From positions 23,235,569 to 23,299,568 of the forward strand of contig JAZBQD010000001.1 of NCBI GenBank assembly GCA_036583965.1: a DNA stretch of 64,000 nucleotides. Direction: 5' to 3'. A program made the translations under genes and the position numbers. The first letter of the stretch is position 1; each line of letters opens with the position of its first letter. This document shows, in pieces, positions 12,901 to 24,990 of this stretch. The stretch comes from Prunella strophiata (taxonomy: Eukaryota > Chordata > Aves > Passeriformes > Prunellidae). Under the pieces are notes generated by a model that saw only the letters and a list, made by a program, of their open reading frames with translations, did no database searches and was not told where the DNA came from.

Positions 12901-15900
12901 AGGTTGTGGATGTAGGCATGGGAAGCAGGTAGAACACCCAGATCCTTGCTCCACATGCTCAAATTGAGCAGTTTGAAAGCTGCTTTATTGGCTCACTGTT
13001 GCTTCACAAAATGCTTGCTGGTCATACATTGCCATCTCCTTTTCCATGTTTTCAGCTGCTGCATTGCTCCCAAGAACAATGGCACAGATATCCCAATATT
13101 GCTTATCCATGTCATTAATCACACATTGTACTGACCAGCCAGTGGCCACTGAGGATGTCACATTAGTACAAGCTCACAAAACAAGGAAGGGACAAAATAT
13201 TAGCTGATAGACTGAATTTAGTCTTCAAATTAATGTGTTTGAAAGCCATAATTTGAGATTTGTTTTTCCCTGCTTGCCTAAAAAAATTTCATGGGAATTA
13301 TTAATATTACAACAGAAACCAGTGCATGTACAGGTTATACTTGCTTCCAGTGTTGTACTGATTTTCAGTTTGGTTTATTTTTTTGTACTAAAAACATGAA
13401 GAGAGTTTGTTTTATGTGATTTGATTTGTTTAATCTTAAAATAGATACACAGAACTCAGTCTCTAGGTTGTTCAATATTTTTAAGAACTGTAATTTGTTT
13501 TGATGTCTTAAAATGGTCTTTATAACCAGTGCTCCTTAGTGTGTCAGGACTGGCTTATCAGGAAAATGTTGTACCTTAGCAGTAAAAAAGTTCTCTCTAT
13601 CTCTGTGTCTTCTTCTTAGCTTAAAATATAAGCTTTCCAGAGAGGTATTATCAGGCAAAGAGATTTTATTTGTGAGGAAAAATATAGAATAAGGTTGGTA
13701 TTTACAAATGCCATATATTTTTCCCTTTTAGTCTTTCCCCATCTTCAAAGAAACAGTCTTTTGCATAAAGAATATAAAACTGGCTTCAGCTTCCCTAGAA
13801 GAGTCACTTGAGTTCAAGATTCAATTGTTTTCCTGTTGCCGTCCACTGATTGTTCTGGTCTTTACAATTGCTACAGCAGAGTTGGTTCAGTTTTTTTATA
13901 AGACTGGGAAAGATATTATTACAACATGGTAAATTAAAACACTTTTTGTTGTGTTTTTTGGGGAGGTTTTTCTGCTTGTTTTGTTTTTGTTTTGTTTTTA
14001 ATAGCTTTTTGTTGGTTTGGGTTTTGCTTTTATTAAGTGGAACTGGGCATGTCGTGTAATTCACCCAAGCCTGACAAATTCATCAGCCCATTGCTGTAAT
14101 GGCGTCTTGTGTGACTGCTGAAATATTCAAGCATCAGATAGAGATTGTTGCTTGAGGATTTATCTCCTTTGAATAATACCACAGTTGTGGGATAAAACCT
14201 GCAGCAAACATCATTAAATAAACTTGTGTGTATGGTATGCTTGAAGTTCTTACCTGTCAAATGTTAATCTATTTGATTTCATTTTTTGCTGGTATCTATG
14301 GTTACCTGAGTTAATGGGATATAGAGCACTGATGGATGAATTACTTCATCTCCTATTTTTAGACAGAAGAATTTAAATGAACATATCCATCAGATATGCT
14401 ACAAGCAGTTGTTGGTATTTCAGATGGTTACTTCAGTAATGCATTTAAAATCTGGGGAGTGGTCTGTAGAGTAACTTTTGTTTTTGTGAGTATCGGAACT
14501 AGGCTTATCCCCATGGGATCCCATGCTTAAACTTAATTTCTGTAGGTGTATGTTTAATGTCTTTAGCAGATGTTTGGCATTTGGTTGAGTTGTGTAGAAG
14601 GGAACTGGTTGTTCTGTCCCCACTGTATTTTGAGGAGCCACCTTTGTGGTCAGATTCACTGTCCATCCAGACAGGAGATGTTTGAACACAGCCCTGGCTG
14701 TGATTGTTGGCTTCCTTCAAATCCTGGGCACTGCCCATGCCAGGGGGGTACCCTGGTGTGGCAGGGGGGCAGGGCCTGCTCTTGCTGTGTGTCAGATGTC
14801 CTCACATCCTGCTGGGCTCTGGGGCTGGCCAGCTGCAGGGGGCTGGCTGGTGCCCTGGCACCAAAACTCATTACTCTGCTCTCCTGAGTATGCCAGAAAT
14901 CCTCTGAGGAGCAGTGTTGTAATGGGCTGCTGCTTGTTCACTCAGGTCAAGTTGCATGTGCAAAGATATTCCCAGGGCTTCTGCTTTACTTCTGTAAATA
15001 AAGTGATGTTAATTGTTTTCATTTGCTCATCATGTTGTGATGAGCAGCAATGTTGACCAGTTGCATTCTGAAATTCTTTTAGTTGTGTTTTAGCTACACT
15101 TAAAGCTTTTAGCATTTTACACACACACAAAAATCACTGAGTTAGGGATAAATGGTTTGTTTTTTTTTATTGTAGTAATGCCATAACAAAAAAAGTAGAT
15201 ACTCTGAAAATACCACTGGATCTAGTCTAGAGTAATGAACTATGTACCTGAACAGAAGGAAAAACCTTAACAGTGCTGCTGTGTTATTACATATGAGAGC
15301 TTTTCTAACTCTAGCTGAGAGATTTTTTTAGACTTGTCTTATACTTTTTGGATATATATATATACACATTTAATTATTTCTATGTAGCTTTTCCTAATTA
15401 AGTTAAAACTGAAATGTCTATTTTTAAATGGGAAATAGTTTTTTTCTATTAGAGCAAAATCTTGTTCTAGTAGAACTGTATGGTTTACTGCTACAAATGT
15501 CCCTTTAAAGATGGCCTAGGTAAGTTTCTTTTTAATTTTCCTGTTACTATTGTATTACCCTGAATGTCCTGATGCACTAAGATGAACATTAAATGGATAC
15601 AAGTTTACAATGCAGTGGGTAAACAATGGCCCACAGAAGTGCAGTAGGAGGTGTAAATGGTAGCTGTAATAATGTGGTTGTCCATCTGAATTGTTTGGAG
15701 AAAAGGAGCTGCTTGCTGTTATTGTAGATTATTCACTAAACTGCTGTGGAGAAGAGTGAGGAGTGTGAGATGAGCTGGTGAAGGTAGAGAGAGCGGGGGA
15801 GCACAGAATTACAGTACATTCTGTAATTCAGACTGAACTGTGATAATTGTGCTTTATTCCTTTATTTTTCATGTTTTATGCCATTTTAATAGTTTTATGA

Positions 15901-16065
15901 GAAAGCAATTTTATAATCAGTTTCTGACATTAGTTCTTTTTTTTTTAATTGGATATTAATCTGAAGCAGACAAAAAGCCAAATTCTACCTTCCTTACACT
16001 GTCATTGGCCATAAGTTGATGCCAGTGTGAAGCAATCAGTGATTACCACAGTTTGTTGTTCCTAG
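9915..16065 (+). other. RTKN2: RTKN2 intron, interrupting the PH domain
   Basis: A 6.15 kb intron, the largest in the visible RTKN2. It is mostly AT-rich, with GC-richer islands at about 12,230-12,480 and 14,690-14,880 that I cannot assign to a repeat family. T-rich and (TA)n stretches occur (about 13,950-14,010 and 15,352-15,365). No exon or RNA gene was recognised. Confidence 0.65.
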
Positions 16066-16231
16066 GAAACCAGGATTCGAGCTGTGGATAAGGACTCCAA
16101 GGGAAGAGCTAACAACTTCTCTGTTATCAACCCCGTGTCTGGAGAGGGTGTGACACAACGTTTTGCTGCTGACAGTAGGGATGAACTTCATCAGTGGATG
16201 GAGGCTTTCTGGCAGCACTTTTATGATCTGA
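16066..16231 (+). CDS. RTKN2: RTKN2 coding exon, second half of PH domain
   Basis: The exon encodes ETRIRAVDKDSKGRANNFSV, then INPVSGEGVTQRFAADSRDE and LHQWMEAFWQHFYDL. The conserved Trp in the C-terminal alpha helix of PH domains is present (HQWMEAFWQ). The acceptor is ttcctag and the donor is gtaagt. The exon ends with one base of a Ser codon completed by gc in the next exon. The open frame has no defects. Confidence 0.95.
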
Positions 16232-18147
16232 GTAAGTAAGCAGGCAGTGCTGGCAGCATGCCCTCCGAATGGGGCATTATGTAACATCAAAGGGATCTTT
16301 GAGCAATTTGAATTGGAATTGCCTCATCAGCCTTTGTTTGCAGGAACGAAAAGAAATATGTTCTCTGGGATAATACTGGGTGGTGGTCTAAGTCGTTGGA
16401 AGGCAAATATTTGACTAAACCAAAGTCCATGTGTTCTTGCAGGAAATCAGAGGCAGAATGTGTCCATCAATCTCAAAAGAACTTGTTCTCTTAGCAGTGT
16501 TCTTGATAATGTTTTTAAAGACTGATAAATTCCACCATCCCTTCCTCCTTCCCACTGTTGTGGGAGGAGCCCACCTCTGCCTGGGCATCCAACCAGTGGT
16601 GTGTTGGTTTGGTGAGATCCTGCAAGTATAAAACCTTAGTATGGAAGCCTTAGTGACAAGTGGTGAGGATGCTGGAATTGTGTGGGGCTTTGGCTAGGAT
16701 GTGGATTCAGCCAGCTCTTGGAAGTAGTCACAAGTAAACTTGGGGTTTCCTTGCTCAGCAGTGTTATGGATGAGTTAAATTACAATTTGTTATAACGGGG
16801 ATTGCTTGAATTTGTTGTAGTTCAAAGGTTTTGGTAGCCCTCATCACATGGGAATATGCTCACCCAGCCACACTCCATCCAGCTGGGCAAATACACACTG
16901 CTTACCTGGACCTGGTAAAAGCTGTACCTCAGCCTTTGTAACAGGTGTTAAAGTGTTACCCTGATCCTTTGGAAAACCTCTGGAACAACCCTGATCTTGT
17001 GTGGCAGAGGGAACTCATTTATTGGTGTGAAATATAGTTGGACTAGTATATTGTGCTCCTTGTTTATCACCAAATCTTTATTATAAAAACTGCATGGATT
17101 AATTTGCCCGTGTCCTTTTTCTCTGCTCTCTGCTTGACTCATAGATTTACTGAGAGTAGAGACTGTCAGCTTTTATGCTGCCATTGACAAAGTAGAGTTG
17201 CTTCCTGATTGGCATTTATATCAGGTCAGAAAACAAAACCAGGTCAATTAAAGAAATATCAGTCTTTAGTCAGAGACAACACCAATCAAATAATTGAATT
17301 GAGGTTGTAGAAAGTCAGTGTTGTAGTTGTATTTCCAGTCATTTCTGACTTTGATTTACAATGAGAAAAAGCACTATCAATTAAAGAAACACACCAAGCA
17401 AAAACTAGGGCATCCTCTTTAAATTATCTGTAGAGTAGGGTAAAAGATCTACTTCTTATTCATTATAGATAGAATACTACCCACAGATTTTTTGAGACGT
17501 TTTCCTTGGATTCAGAAAAAATGGGTCACTTGGCATTTAAATGCCTTTTTTCTTCCCTGGTTCTAAAATTCTCTTAAAATTAATGTGCTCAGAAAACTTG
17601 GAATGATTGGTATGAACAAAGTAATTTTACTGTGTCTTGTTTTCCTTAAGGTCAAAATCTATTAATAGAAAAAGAGGTTTTCTTGTCTGCTAAGGGATAA
17701 AAGGCAAGTTATCCTCTATTAAAAACAGAATGTTCCTTTGCCATAACATTGTAACATAGCTGTATAACATCCAGCTTGCAGGATATTGGAGGTTGCTCCT
17801 GATAACTTGATGAAGCTTCCCAAACCTTAAATTTTCTATTTTTTTTTTACCCTTGGATTTATACTGTTTGGGGATTTGAAGGCAAATTATGATCTTTAGC
17901 CATCATAGTGTAACAGTAATTCTGAGATGCTTAAATTGCAGCTAGGATCTTATGACCTTTGTGCTAAGAGAATGATTAGAGAGGTGAAAATACAAACGCA
18001 TCCTGAGCATTCCTGCTAAACAAAAGTAAATTCTCACTGTTTAGTATTACTTTGGAGATAGTTTCCTGACACAACCTAATAACTCCCATTTTTTTTTTCC
18101 AGGCTGATGTGTTTAAGTTCCAGTCATTGTTCTCTTTTCTCTCTCAG
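16232..18147 (+). other. RTKN2: RTKN2 intron
   Basis: Intron with donor gtaagt and acceptor ctctctcag. No repeat or exon-like segment was recognised. Confidence 0.7.
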
Positions 18148-18255
18148 GCCAGTGGAAGCATTGTTGTGAGGAACTTATGAAAATTGAGATTATGTCACCA
18201 CGGAAACCATCTTTGTTCTTGACAAAGGAAGCGACCTCCGTCTACCATGATATGA
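18148..18255 (+). CDS. RTKN2: RTKN2 coding exon, post-PH linker
   Basis: The exon encodes QWKHCCEELMKIEIMSPRKP, then SLFLTKEATSVYHDM, a nearly invariant block in rhotekin-2 directly after the PH domain. The two-base start completes Ser, and the single-base end (a) is completed by gc in the next exon to give another Ser. The donor is gtaagt. Confidence 0.95.
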
Positions 18256-20176
18256 GTAAGTGGGATTTGCCTTTTCAAGTTGCAGAGTAACAGAAACAAC
18301 ATTGTCTGAATTCAGATGGCTTCTGGTGTTGGTGGTGAAACACTGAGTTTTTCAAGGACAATTCAGACAATGAAAGAGCCAATATAACTGCATACCAAGG
18401 AGTTTGTATTAAATCTGAATTTGTAATAGTGCAAATAATGAATACATTTTTATACCTTGAGCTAAAAAATCTGCAGTCTACCCTGAACACACTCAAAACA
18501 GCTGTCACTGGAAATAAACACTCATGGTAAGAGTAATATACAGCTCAGGAAATGTAAAGGTAAAATAGTCCAGCTTGCAAACCAATTGCATGAAATTAAT
18601 CTGCAGTTCTTACAGCTATTTGAAGGCTTACCTAGCATAACTTACCTAATTTTTTGGTCGTTGGTAATGATGTTGAAAAATATGCTTAGGAAAATCTAGC
18701 TAGAGTGTATCTGGGACTTGTATTTTTGCAGAGAAAAATGGTATGCAGCAGGATTTTTTTAATAGTTTTGTTACAGAAATAATATTTACAGACTAGAAAA
18801 AGTAGGTCACTTTGTTTTACTGGATCCCATGCAGTATTGACTGAGAAACACTGTACAACTCTAAATGCCTGACTGCTTGCTGCTTGGGATGGAGTTGTGA
18901 TGATGCTCAAAATGCCATGTGGGTCACTGAGTTACCATGCATCAGAGCACTGAACAGTCAAGTTTTATCTAAGCTGTGAATGCAGAGCAGAAATGCAGTC
19001 GATGAACCACACAGAAGCTTTACAAAGGTAACATGGTAGCATAATTCCACTGATACACATGTAGCTCAGTGAGGAGCAGAACACAAACTCCACTTCACTC
19101 TTAATACACCTTTTCTTTTTTTTTTTTTTCCTGATTATATATGGTATTTGTAGTACTCTGTACCCAGCATACCCAGCACTGGTGAGTGACCTCAAATCCT
19201 GTGTTCAGGCCTGGGCCCCTCACTATAAGAAAGACATTGAGGGGCTGGAGTGTGTCCAGAGAAGGGCAAGGAAGCTGGGAAGGGTCTGGAGCACACATGT
19301 GATGAGGAGTGACTGAGGGAGCTGGGGGTGTTTAGCCTGCAGAAAAGGAGGCTCAGGGGGGATTCAGTCCCTTTTCTCAAGTAAGGAGTGATAGGACAAG
19401 AGGAAACGACCTCCAGTTGCCCCAGGGGAGGTTTAGATTGGGTACTAGGAAGAATTTCTTCACAGAAAGGGTTATCAAGCAGAGGCACAGGCTGCAGCAG
19501 TGGGGGCACCATTTTGGAGGTATCTGAAAGACAGATGTGCAGATGTGGTGCTTAGGGACAGGGGTTGGTGGCGGACTTAGCAGGGTTAACAGTTGGACTT
19601 GGTGACCTTTAAAGGCCTTTTCCAACCTAAACTGTTCTGTGATTCTATTGAAAATCAGGTACTGCTGCTGTTTGAAGCTAGTACTACTACAGTATACATG
19701 GAAAACTCAGTAAGAAGAATAAGAAATGGAGCAAGGCAGTCCTAAGGCACATTAAGAAAAATGATATATGTAAAGATGTCCCATTTTCTACAGGCTGGCA
19801 GCACAAGACTATTTAGTCAGACTTTCATGGGCCTCCTGTGAAACAAAATTTTCAAAGCACTGTACAACAAAATTTATTTAATAACTAATACATACAGGTT
19901 TCCCTGCTAGTACTTTATTTTTTACTTGGAAAGAAATATCAGTGCCTACCCTGCTGCCTCAATGCCAGCTGTCACAAAAATAATTCCCTCCTGTCACCTC
20001 AGTTCTCTCTTGGATAGCACATGTAATATTTTCCATTTCATCCATTAATACTCTTAGTAATTCAGACTTGGTGAGACAGTTAATACAGCTTTGTATTCTG
20101 AGTAGTAATAATAGATAGAAGTAAAATCATTGGTGGTGTTTTAATCTGGGTTAATTGCTGTCCCTTAAAATTACAG
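18256..20176 (+). other. RTKN2: RTKN2 last intron
   Basis: Intron with donor gtaagt and acceptor aattacag. It contains the CR1 LINE fragment listed separately at 19,160-19,649 and otherwise unremarkable AT-rich sequence. Confidence 0.75.
19160..19649 (+). mobile_element. CR1 LINE 3' fragment (avian type)
   Basis: The segment has the well-known order of chicken-repeat-1 3' ends. It runs from CTGGAGTGTGTCCAGAGAAG through GTTTAGCCTGCAGAAAAGGAG, CCCCAGGGGAGGTTTAGATTGGG and GGTGACCTTTAAAGGCC to the terminal TTCTGTGATTCTATT. It is a 5'-truncated copy in the same orientation as RTKN2, inside its last intron. CR1 is the dominant non-LTR retrotransposon of birds and leaves no poly(A) tail. The copy is moderately diverged and has no intact reverse-transcriptase frame. 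Confidence 0.93.
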
Positions 20177-20730
20177 GCATTGATTCTCCAGTGAAACATG
20201 AGGGCTTAGCTGATATCATACACAGGAAAATTGAAGAGAGCAATGGTGAGTTCCTTCTTGGCCAGCAAAAAGAGTCTGCATCTGCCCTATGGGCGTCACT
20301 CTTTGATGGATCTCATGAGATGACTGTTCAGAAGAACATGCATCTGGACCCAAAAAGAGATACTACAAGTCCTAAGGACAGCAGAGGAAAGAAAAGAAGA
20401 GCTCCACCTCCACCCTTGGATAAGTCACCATACAGTGCAGAAGCACAGGTGAACACAGAGCAGCTGGGCAAGGAAAACTGGAGGAAGCCTGACCACACAG
20501 CTGCCAGCAGCTCTTCCTCTGAGTCAGTGTTAGCTACGAAAATGCAGCAGCTGCAAACCCCCATTGCTCCTCCTCACAAAATTGGTCCTTGTGGAAAAAG
20601 TGGTTTAGCTGGCCTGGGGAATCCTATTTCTCTGGTGAGCAAGGCCAAGTCTGAAACCAAACCAGTACCACCCCCTAGACATAAAGGCATCACAGAAATA
20701 CTAGACCCCAGGTCCTGGTTGCATCCATAG
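20177..20730 (+). CDS. RTKN2: RTKN2 last coding exon, C-terminal tail
   Basis: The exon encodes IDSPVKHEGLADIIHRKIEE, then NGEFLLGQQKES, and ends with ILDPRSWLHP and TAG at 20,728-20,730. The tail is low in predicted order, basic and proline-rich: GKKRRAPPPPLDK around 20,380-20,425 and KPVPPPRHK around 20,660-20,690. The latter fits the P-x-x-P-x-R consensus for SH3 ligands. As I remember the human protein, it runs a few residues past the DPRSWL motif; here it stops at LHP. The open frame is clean for all 184 codons of the exon. Confidence 0.95.
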
Positions 20731-22191
20731 GCGTCATATTTAGCTTAGAGGAGTCTTTGGAATGTAAAGTTTCTCAGCCTTCTCTTAATACTCTTCATTA
20801 AAAGTAGATTTTAGCATTTAGCTCAAGTGTTTCCTGTAAGCCAGGGCATTACTGCTAGCTGCAGTCTCAGCTGTACTCATTAGTGCTCCTATCTAAGTAA
20901 TTGCACTAGAGTGGGGGGGTGGTTTTCTCTGTCTGGAGTAACGGTGCTATTTCTGAAAACAATAGTTCAGTACTTTCCTCTTGAAAAAAACCACAGGTGT
21001 TCCAGGGTAACCTCAGCTGTCCCCACAGCAGGGATGTTAGCAGTGCCTTCTACCAGCTCCTCAGACTACTTAAGTGGGAATTCACACATATTCAGCACAG
21101 ATCTTTCAAAGCTGATTTTCTTGGGCTCCATGCTTGTTGCATCCTCTCTCTCCCTTGCTGTTTAGGAAACACTGCTTATATGGTAATCAAGTATGAAAAG
21201 CTTTTGTGCTGTTCTGAATGGCTCTGTAACTCCATACGAATTTCTGAGGCAGTTCTATCAATTTAGTGTGGGACTTCCCAAGTTCCTGCTGGTTCTTGTG
21301 CTATTGGAATGGACCAGGATTATCTGTCTTTGAGCAAGGATATGATCCATCACTGCTGTTTTATTTTGGGTTAAGACAAGCATTTAAAAGCAATTGCTTG
21401 GGTATGTGCACGTGCTCATCTTATGGTTGTTTTTCCTGACAAACGTGGGTCTGTAACACAGCTCCTCCTTTGTGGAGCCTCTCAGCTGTTCCTGCTAGGG
21501 AGCTGGTTTGTAAACAAGCAGTGTTACTGGTAAGCAAACAGGGTTTTTTCACCACTTGTTCTTTCTGCAATAGCAGAGAATAAGCACTTCAGGTAAAGAT
21601 ACTGAACTTAGATATTCTTTCATCAGACTCTTCACCAGTTTTATAAGAAATATGGGTCGTTAGGGTTTCTGTGGCACCTGCAAAACATCTACTGCATAAG
21701 AAAGATCTCTTGGATCCACAGCTTAAATACCCAGCCATTTCTTTGGCTGATGCATTTGTCTCAGAGGCTGAAACTTATCCAAGGGCAAAGGTCTGCTTGC
21801 AGTTCTCCCTCTGGAGACTTGGTGCTCAGACCCGTGTTGAGAGGGTCATATCAGCAACTGTATACATACAGTTCATTATTTATTATTTTTTTCCCAAAAT
21901 GTGGGTGGCTCTGGGAGCTTTACCATTTCTCCAGAAGATACTGTGGGCATGGTTGGTTGGTTGGTTGTTTTATTTTATTTAATTTTTTTGTCTTCAGCTG
22001 AGCTCTTGGCTGCACAGTTGTAAAGGTATCTGCTGAATTCCCTCAGTAGTTCATTTGGGATGGGGTTGAGAGGCAGGTTTCATTTACAAATCCTTTTGCA
22101 GGATTAGAGCCCTTTGTTCTAGAATGTCCTTGTTCATTCTTCATTTAATCACGTTCCATTTTCCCTATGAAACAACCATAATCATTCTTAC

Positions 22192-22197
22192 AATAAA
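22192..22197 (+). promoter_or_regulatory. RTKN2: candidate proximal poly(A) signal of RTKN2
   Basis: An AATAAA hexamer followed within about 20-40 bases by a GU-rich stretch (ggatggtttgtgaatgg). It would give a short RTKN2 3' UTR. Confidence 0.4.
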
Positions 22198-24975
22198 TCA
22201 TGCTGTTACTTAAGTGGATGGTTTGTGAATGGCTTATAAATAGGAACAGAAAAACTGAAGAAAAACTACATGATTATGTAAATCAGACAGTCAACTAAGT
22301 GGACTGTACAACTCTGAACAAGAAATGGGAAAAATTGGGAGGGGGGGAAAGAATATTTTCCAAAATGCAGCTGCAGTTTATTTAGCTTTAAATGTTTCTG
22401 TGCTGAGAAAGAAAAAACCACTTTTTCTTGGTAGCCCCCTTTCATTTTGTAGTTGTATTTTTTAAAAATCTCATACATTTATAAGGAAAGAAGGCACCAT
22501 AATGAGGATTTATTTTTAAATTCAACAGACCATTGAATTTCAACAAGCAGTTTTTCTATTAAATTCAGTGGCTTTGTTTTGAACTGAACATACGTGTTTT
22601 AGCAAGGCATTTAATATTAATTTGAAGTCTTCAAGTGATGAGAATTCACTCATACCTCCTGTTGCAATACTTAATTACCCCAGGTACATTTTTCACTTGA
22701 TTTTCTATTTGCATTTCTAGCTCCACCTTAAGTTATTTTGGTCTTTTTATGCATTTGATTGCTTATATTGATCTCTGTAGTATCAGCTTTTCTAATTGCC
22801 TGTGTGTAGTTATAAATCATGATTATGTCCCTTTTAACCTTTTCTCTGATGAGACATACTGAATTCCTTAACTTTCCTATGGCAGTGAATGTTATCCAAG
22901 ACTAATTAATCTTCACGTTCTTCTCTGTATTTCTCATGTACAGAAATATTTGTAAGGGTGACATCTGAATTAGATGCCACATGTCAATAGTGATCCATCA
23001 GGATTGTATAGAGCCATAATGTGATCCTCTTGCTCTGATGAATATCTCCCTCTCTCTCTTTCCACAAAAATTGCATTATCTTTTTTTTTGTTGTTTGTTT
23101 TGTGGAAGCATTGCCTTGGATGCTGACTGTTATGGGCCAAGTCCTCTTCAGAGTCTTTTTCAAGAATGTGGTACATCATCCTCTTAGTATCTTACCTTAT
23201 ATTTTCTTGGAAATACAGATTGTGTTTTACCAGCATTAAAATACTGCTCATGAAGTGATCCAGACTGCTCTATGTAAGTGACCTGTCCTCATTCTTTACT
23301 ACTCCAGCAGTCTGCATGTCCTTTGCAAATTTATTGCAAGTGATTTTTACAGTTTATTCCAGATCATTGATTTTTAAAATTGAATGCAAGGTAAGGTTTG
23401 TAGAGAGAGGTGATAAGTTTTTATTACATCAGTGACATGGGTAGGGGGTGGAGAAAAGCAAACAGGCAGGCCATTGAATTTCTGTCTCTTTTATCCCAGA
23501 GCCTTTAAAACTTTCAGTAAGACTGGCAAACAGCTATATTTCTTGCTGAATCCCTATTAATACTATATCTTGAAATTATTATTAGGATATTTTAAAGAAA
23601 ATTACACGTTCATCTTGTTTTTAGAAAGTTACTCAGGGTTCTTGTGGGTAATACCTCAGTGTAGGTATCTCTGCAAGCCAAGCTTAATATATCAAAGAGT
23701 AAAATGAAACCTGTTGTTCAAGACCTATTCTCCATGAAGCTGGGTTGATATTTCATATCTATCCTTAATTTAGACTCATGAGGGCCAGTTTATGATATTG
23801 GAGTGACCACCACTAAGCAAACAAGGCCATTAATTATTCTGTACATCTGCTTCAGAGCTTTATAATCCCTGTATGAAGAAAGAGTTGATTCAGGTTTTAG
23901 TACTTATTGTTACTTTGCCTTTCTTTCCCATCCTCCCTTCTGTATTGCCATTAGTGCCTTTGCATCTTCTGTGAAGCAAGTTGGTTTAAGCCAATAAAAT
24001 CTGCAGGCTCCCAGGAAACACAGCTACAGAATAAAGTCAGTGCCCCTGGAGGAACTGCTGCTCCCAGGCACTAGAGGAGAATGTCATGTTTCACCATCTT
24101 AGCAGCTGCATTCAATGAGGATGCTTTAATTGCATGACTCAAAAGACAGGGATCAAAACCCAAAAGTCATTTGGCAGCTTCCTGCTGAGATGAGGCTGTG
24201 GCTTCTCCCAGCCCCTGTGTCCCATTCCCCTGTGTTCACATTTGTGCAGGCAAGTTGGAATGCTGTCGCCTGGCTGGGAAGTCCATTGAGAAACACTTCT
24301 CCCAGGATGGATGGCTCCAGTGATCCAGTGTAGCACAGGGAGACATTGGTGGCACCTGCAGAACTACATGTGGGATTAGAGACTTCTCTGAGGAACGTGT
24401 CAGGCCTGCTCTGAAAACTGTACCTGCTTGTTCTCTGCTGGGACTAATTAATGCTGCTGAAAACCCGGATTAAGTGGTTGGATGCAGTCTTGAAGTGGGG
24501 GAGACAGCCTGAACTCTTCTTTTAGGAAGTACAACTTGAAATTAATTGCTAGTTCAAACTTGAATATAAATTTCACAGAACATGAACTTCTGAAACATTG
24601 ACTGAACAAAGCCTTAATTTATTAACTTTTTATATTTACCTAATGTCTTCAGCTGTTTACTTGGTCTTGGAATGGTAGACGGTACCTTCTGTGGTTTAAA
24701 AGCATTACCTTCAAATGCTTACATTTTTACTTTTATTGTGATTTTTCTTTTTCCTGTGATAATAACACTAATAGTTATTTTATGGTGGCTTGTACGTATT
24801 TGGAAATACTGTCATAGTATTCAGAGTTGATTTCTAATTAATGCAAACTGCCTTAATAGAAAAATGGAGATTTGGACACTAATGTATTGTGAAATGTTAG
24901 AACAGAAATCTTATTTTGCTGCTAGCATATTGTACTTCTGTTAAAATATGCAAGTGAAATTAAAAACTTTTCTAG

Positions 24976-24981
24976 AATAAA
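24976..24981 (+). promoter_or_regulatory. RTKN2: candidate distal poly(A) signal of RTKN2
   Basis: An AATAAA hexamer directly followed by a GU-rich element (ggtttgtggtgtaattttt). The combination looks like a strong cleavage site and is the best candidate for the end of the long RTKN2 transcript. Confidence 0.5.
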
Positions 24982-24990
24982 AGGTTTGTG

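Larger units (their letters stand above)
20731..24990 (+). other. RTKN2: RTKN2 3' UTR (extent inferred)
   Basis: There is no gene signature downstream of the RTKN2 stop. The two best polyadenylation signals imply UTRs of about 1.5 kb (signal at 22,192) or 4.25 kb (signal at 24,976). Open frames in this stretch are short and unlike known proteins. A GC-richer patch lies at about 24,000-24,350. The true transcript end is not visible from sequence alone. Confidence 0.5.
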
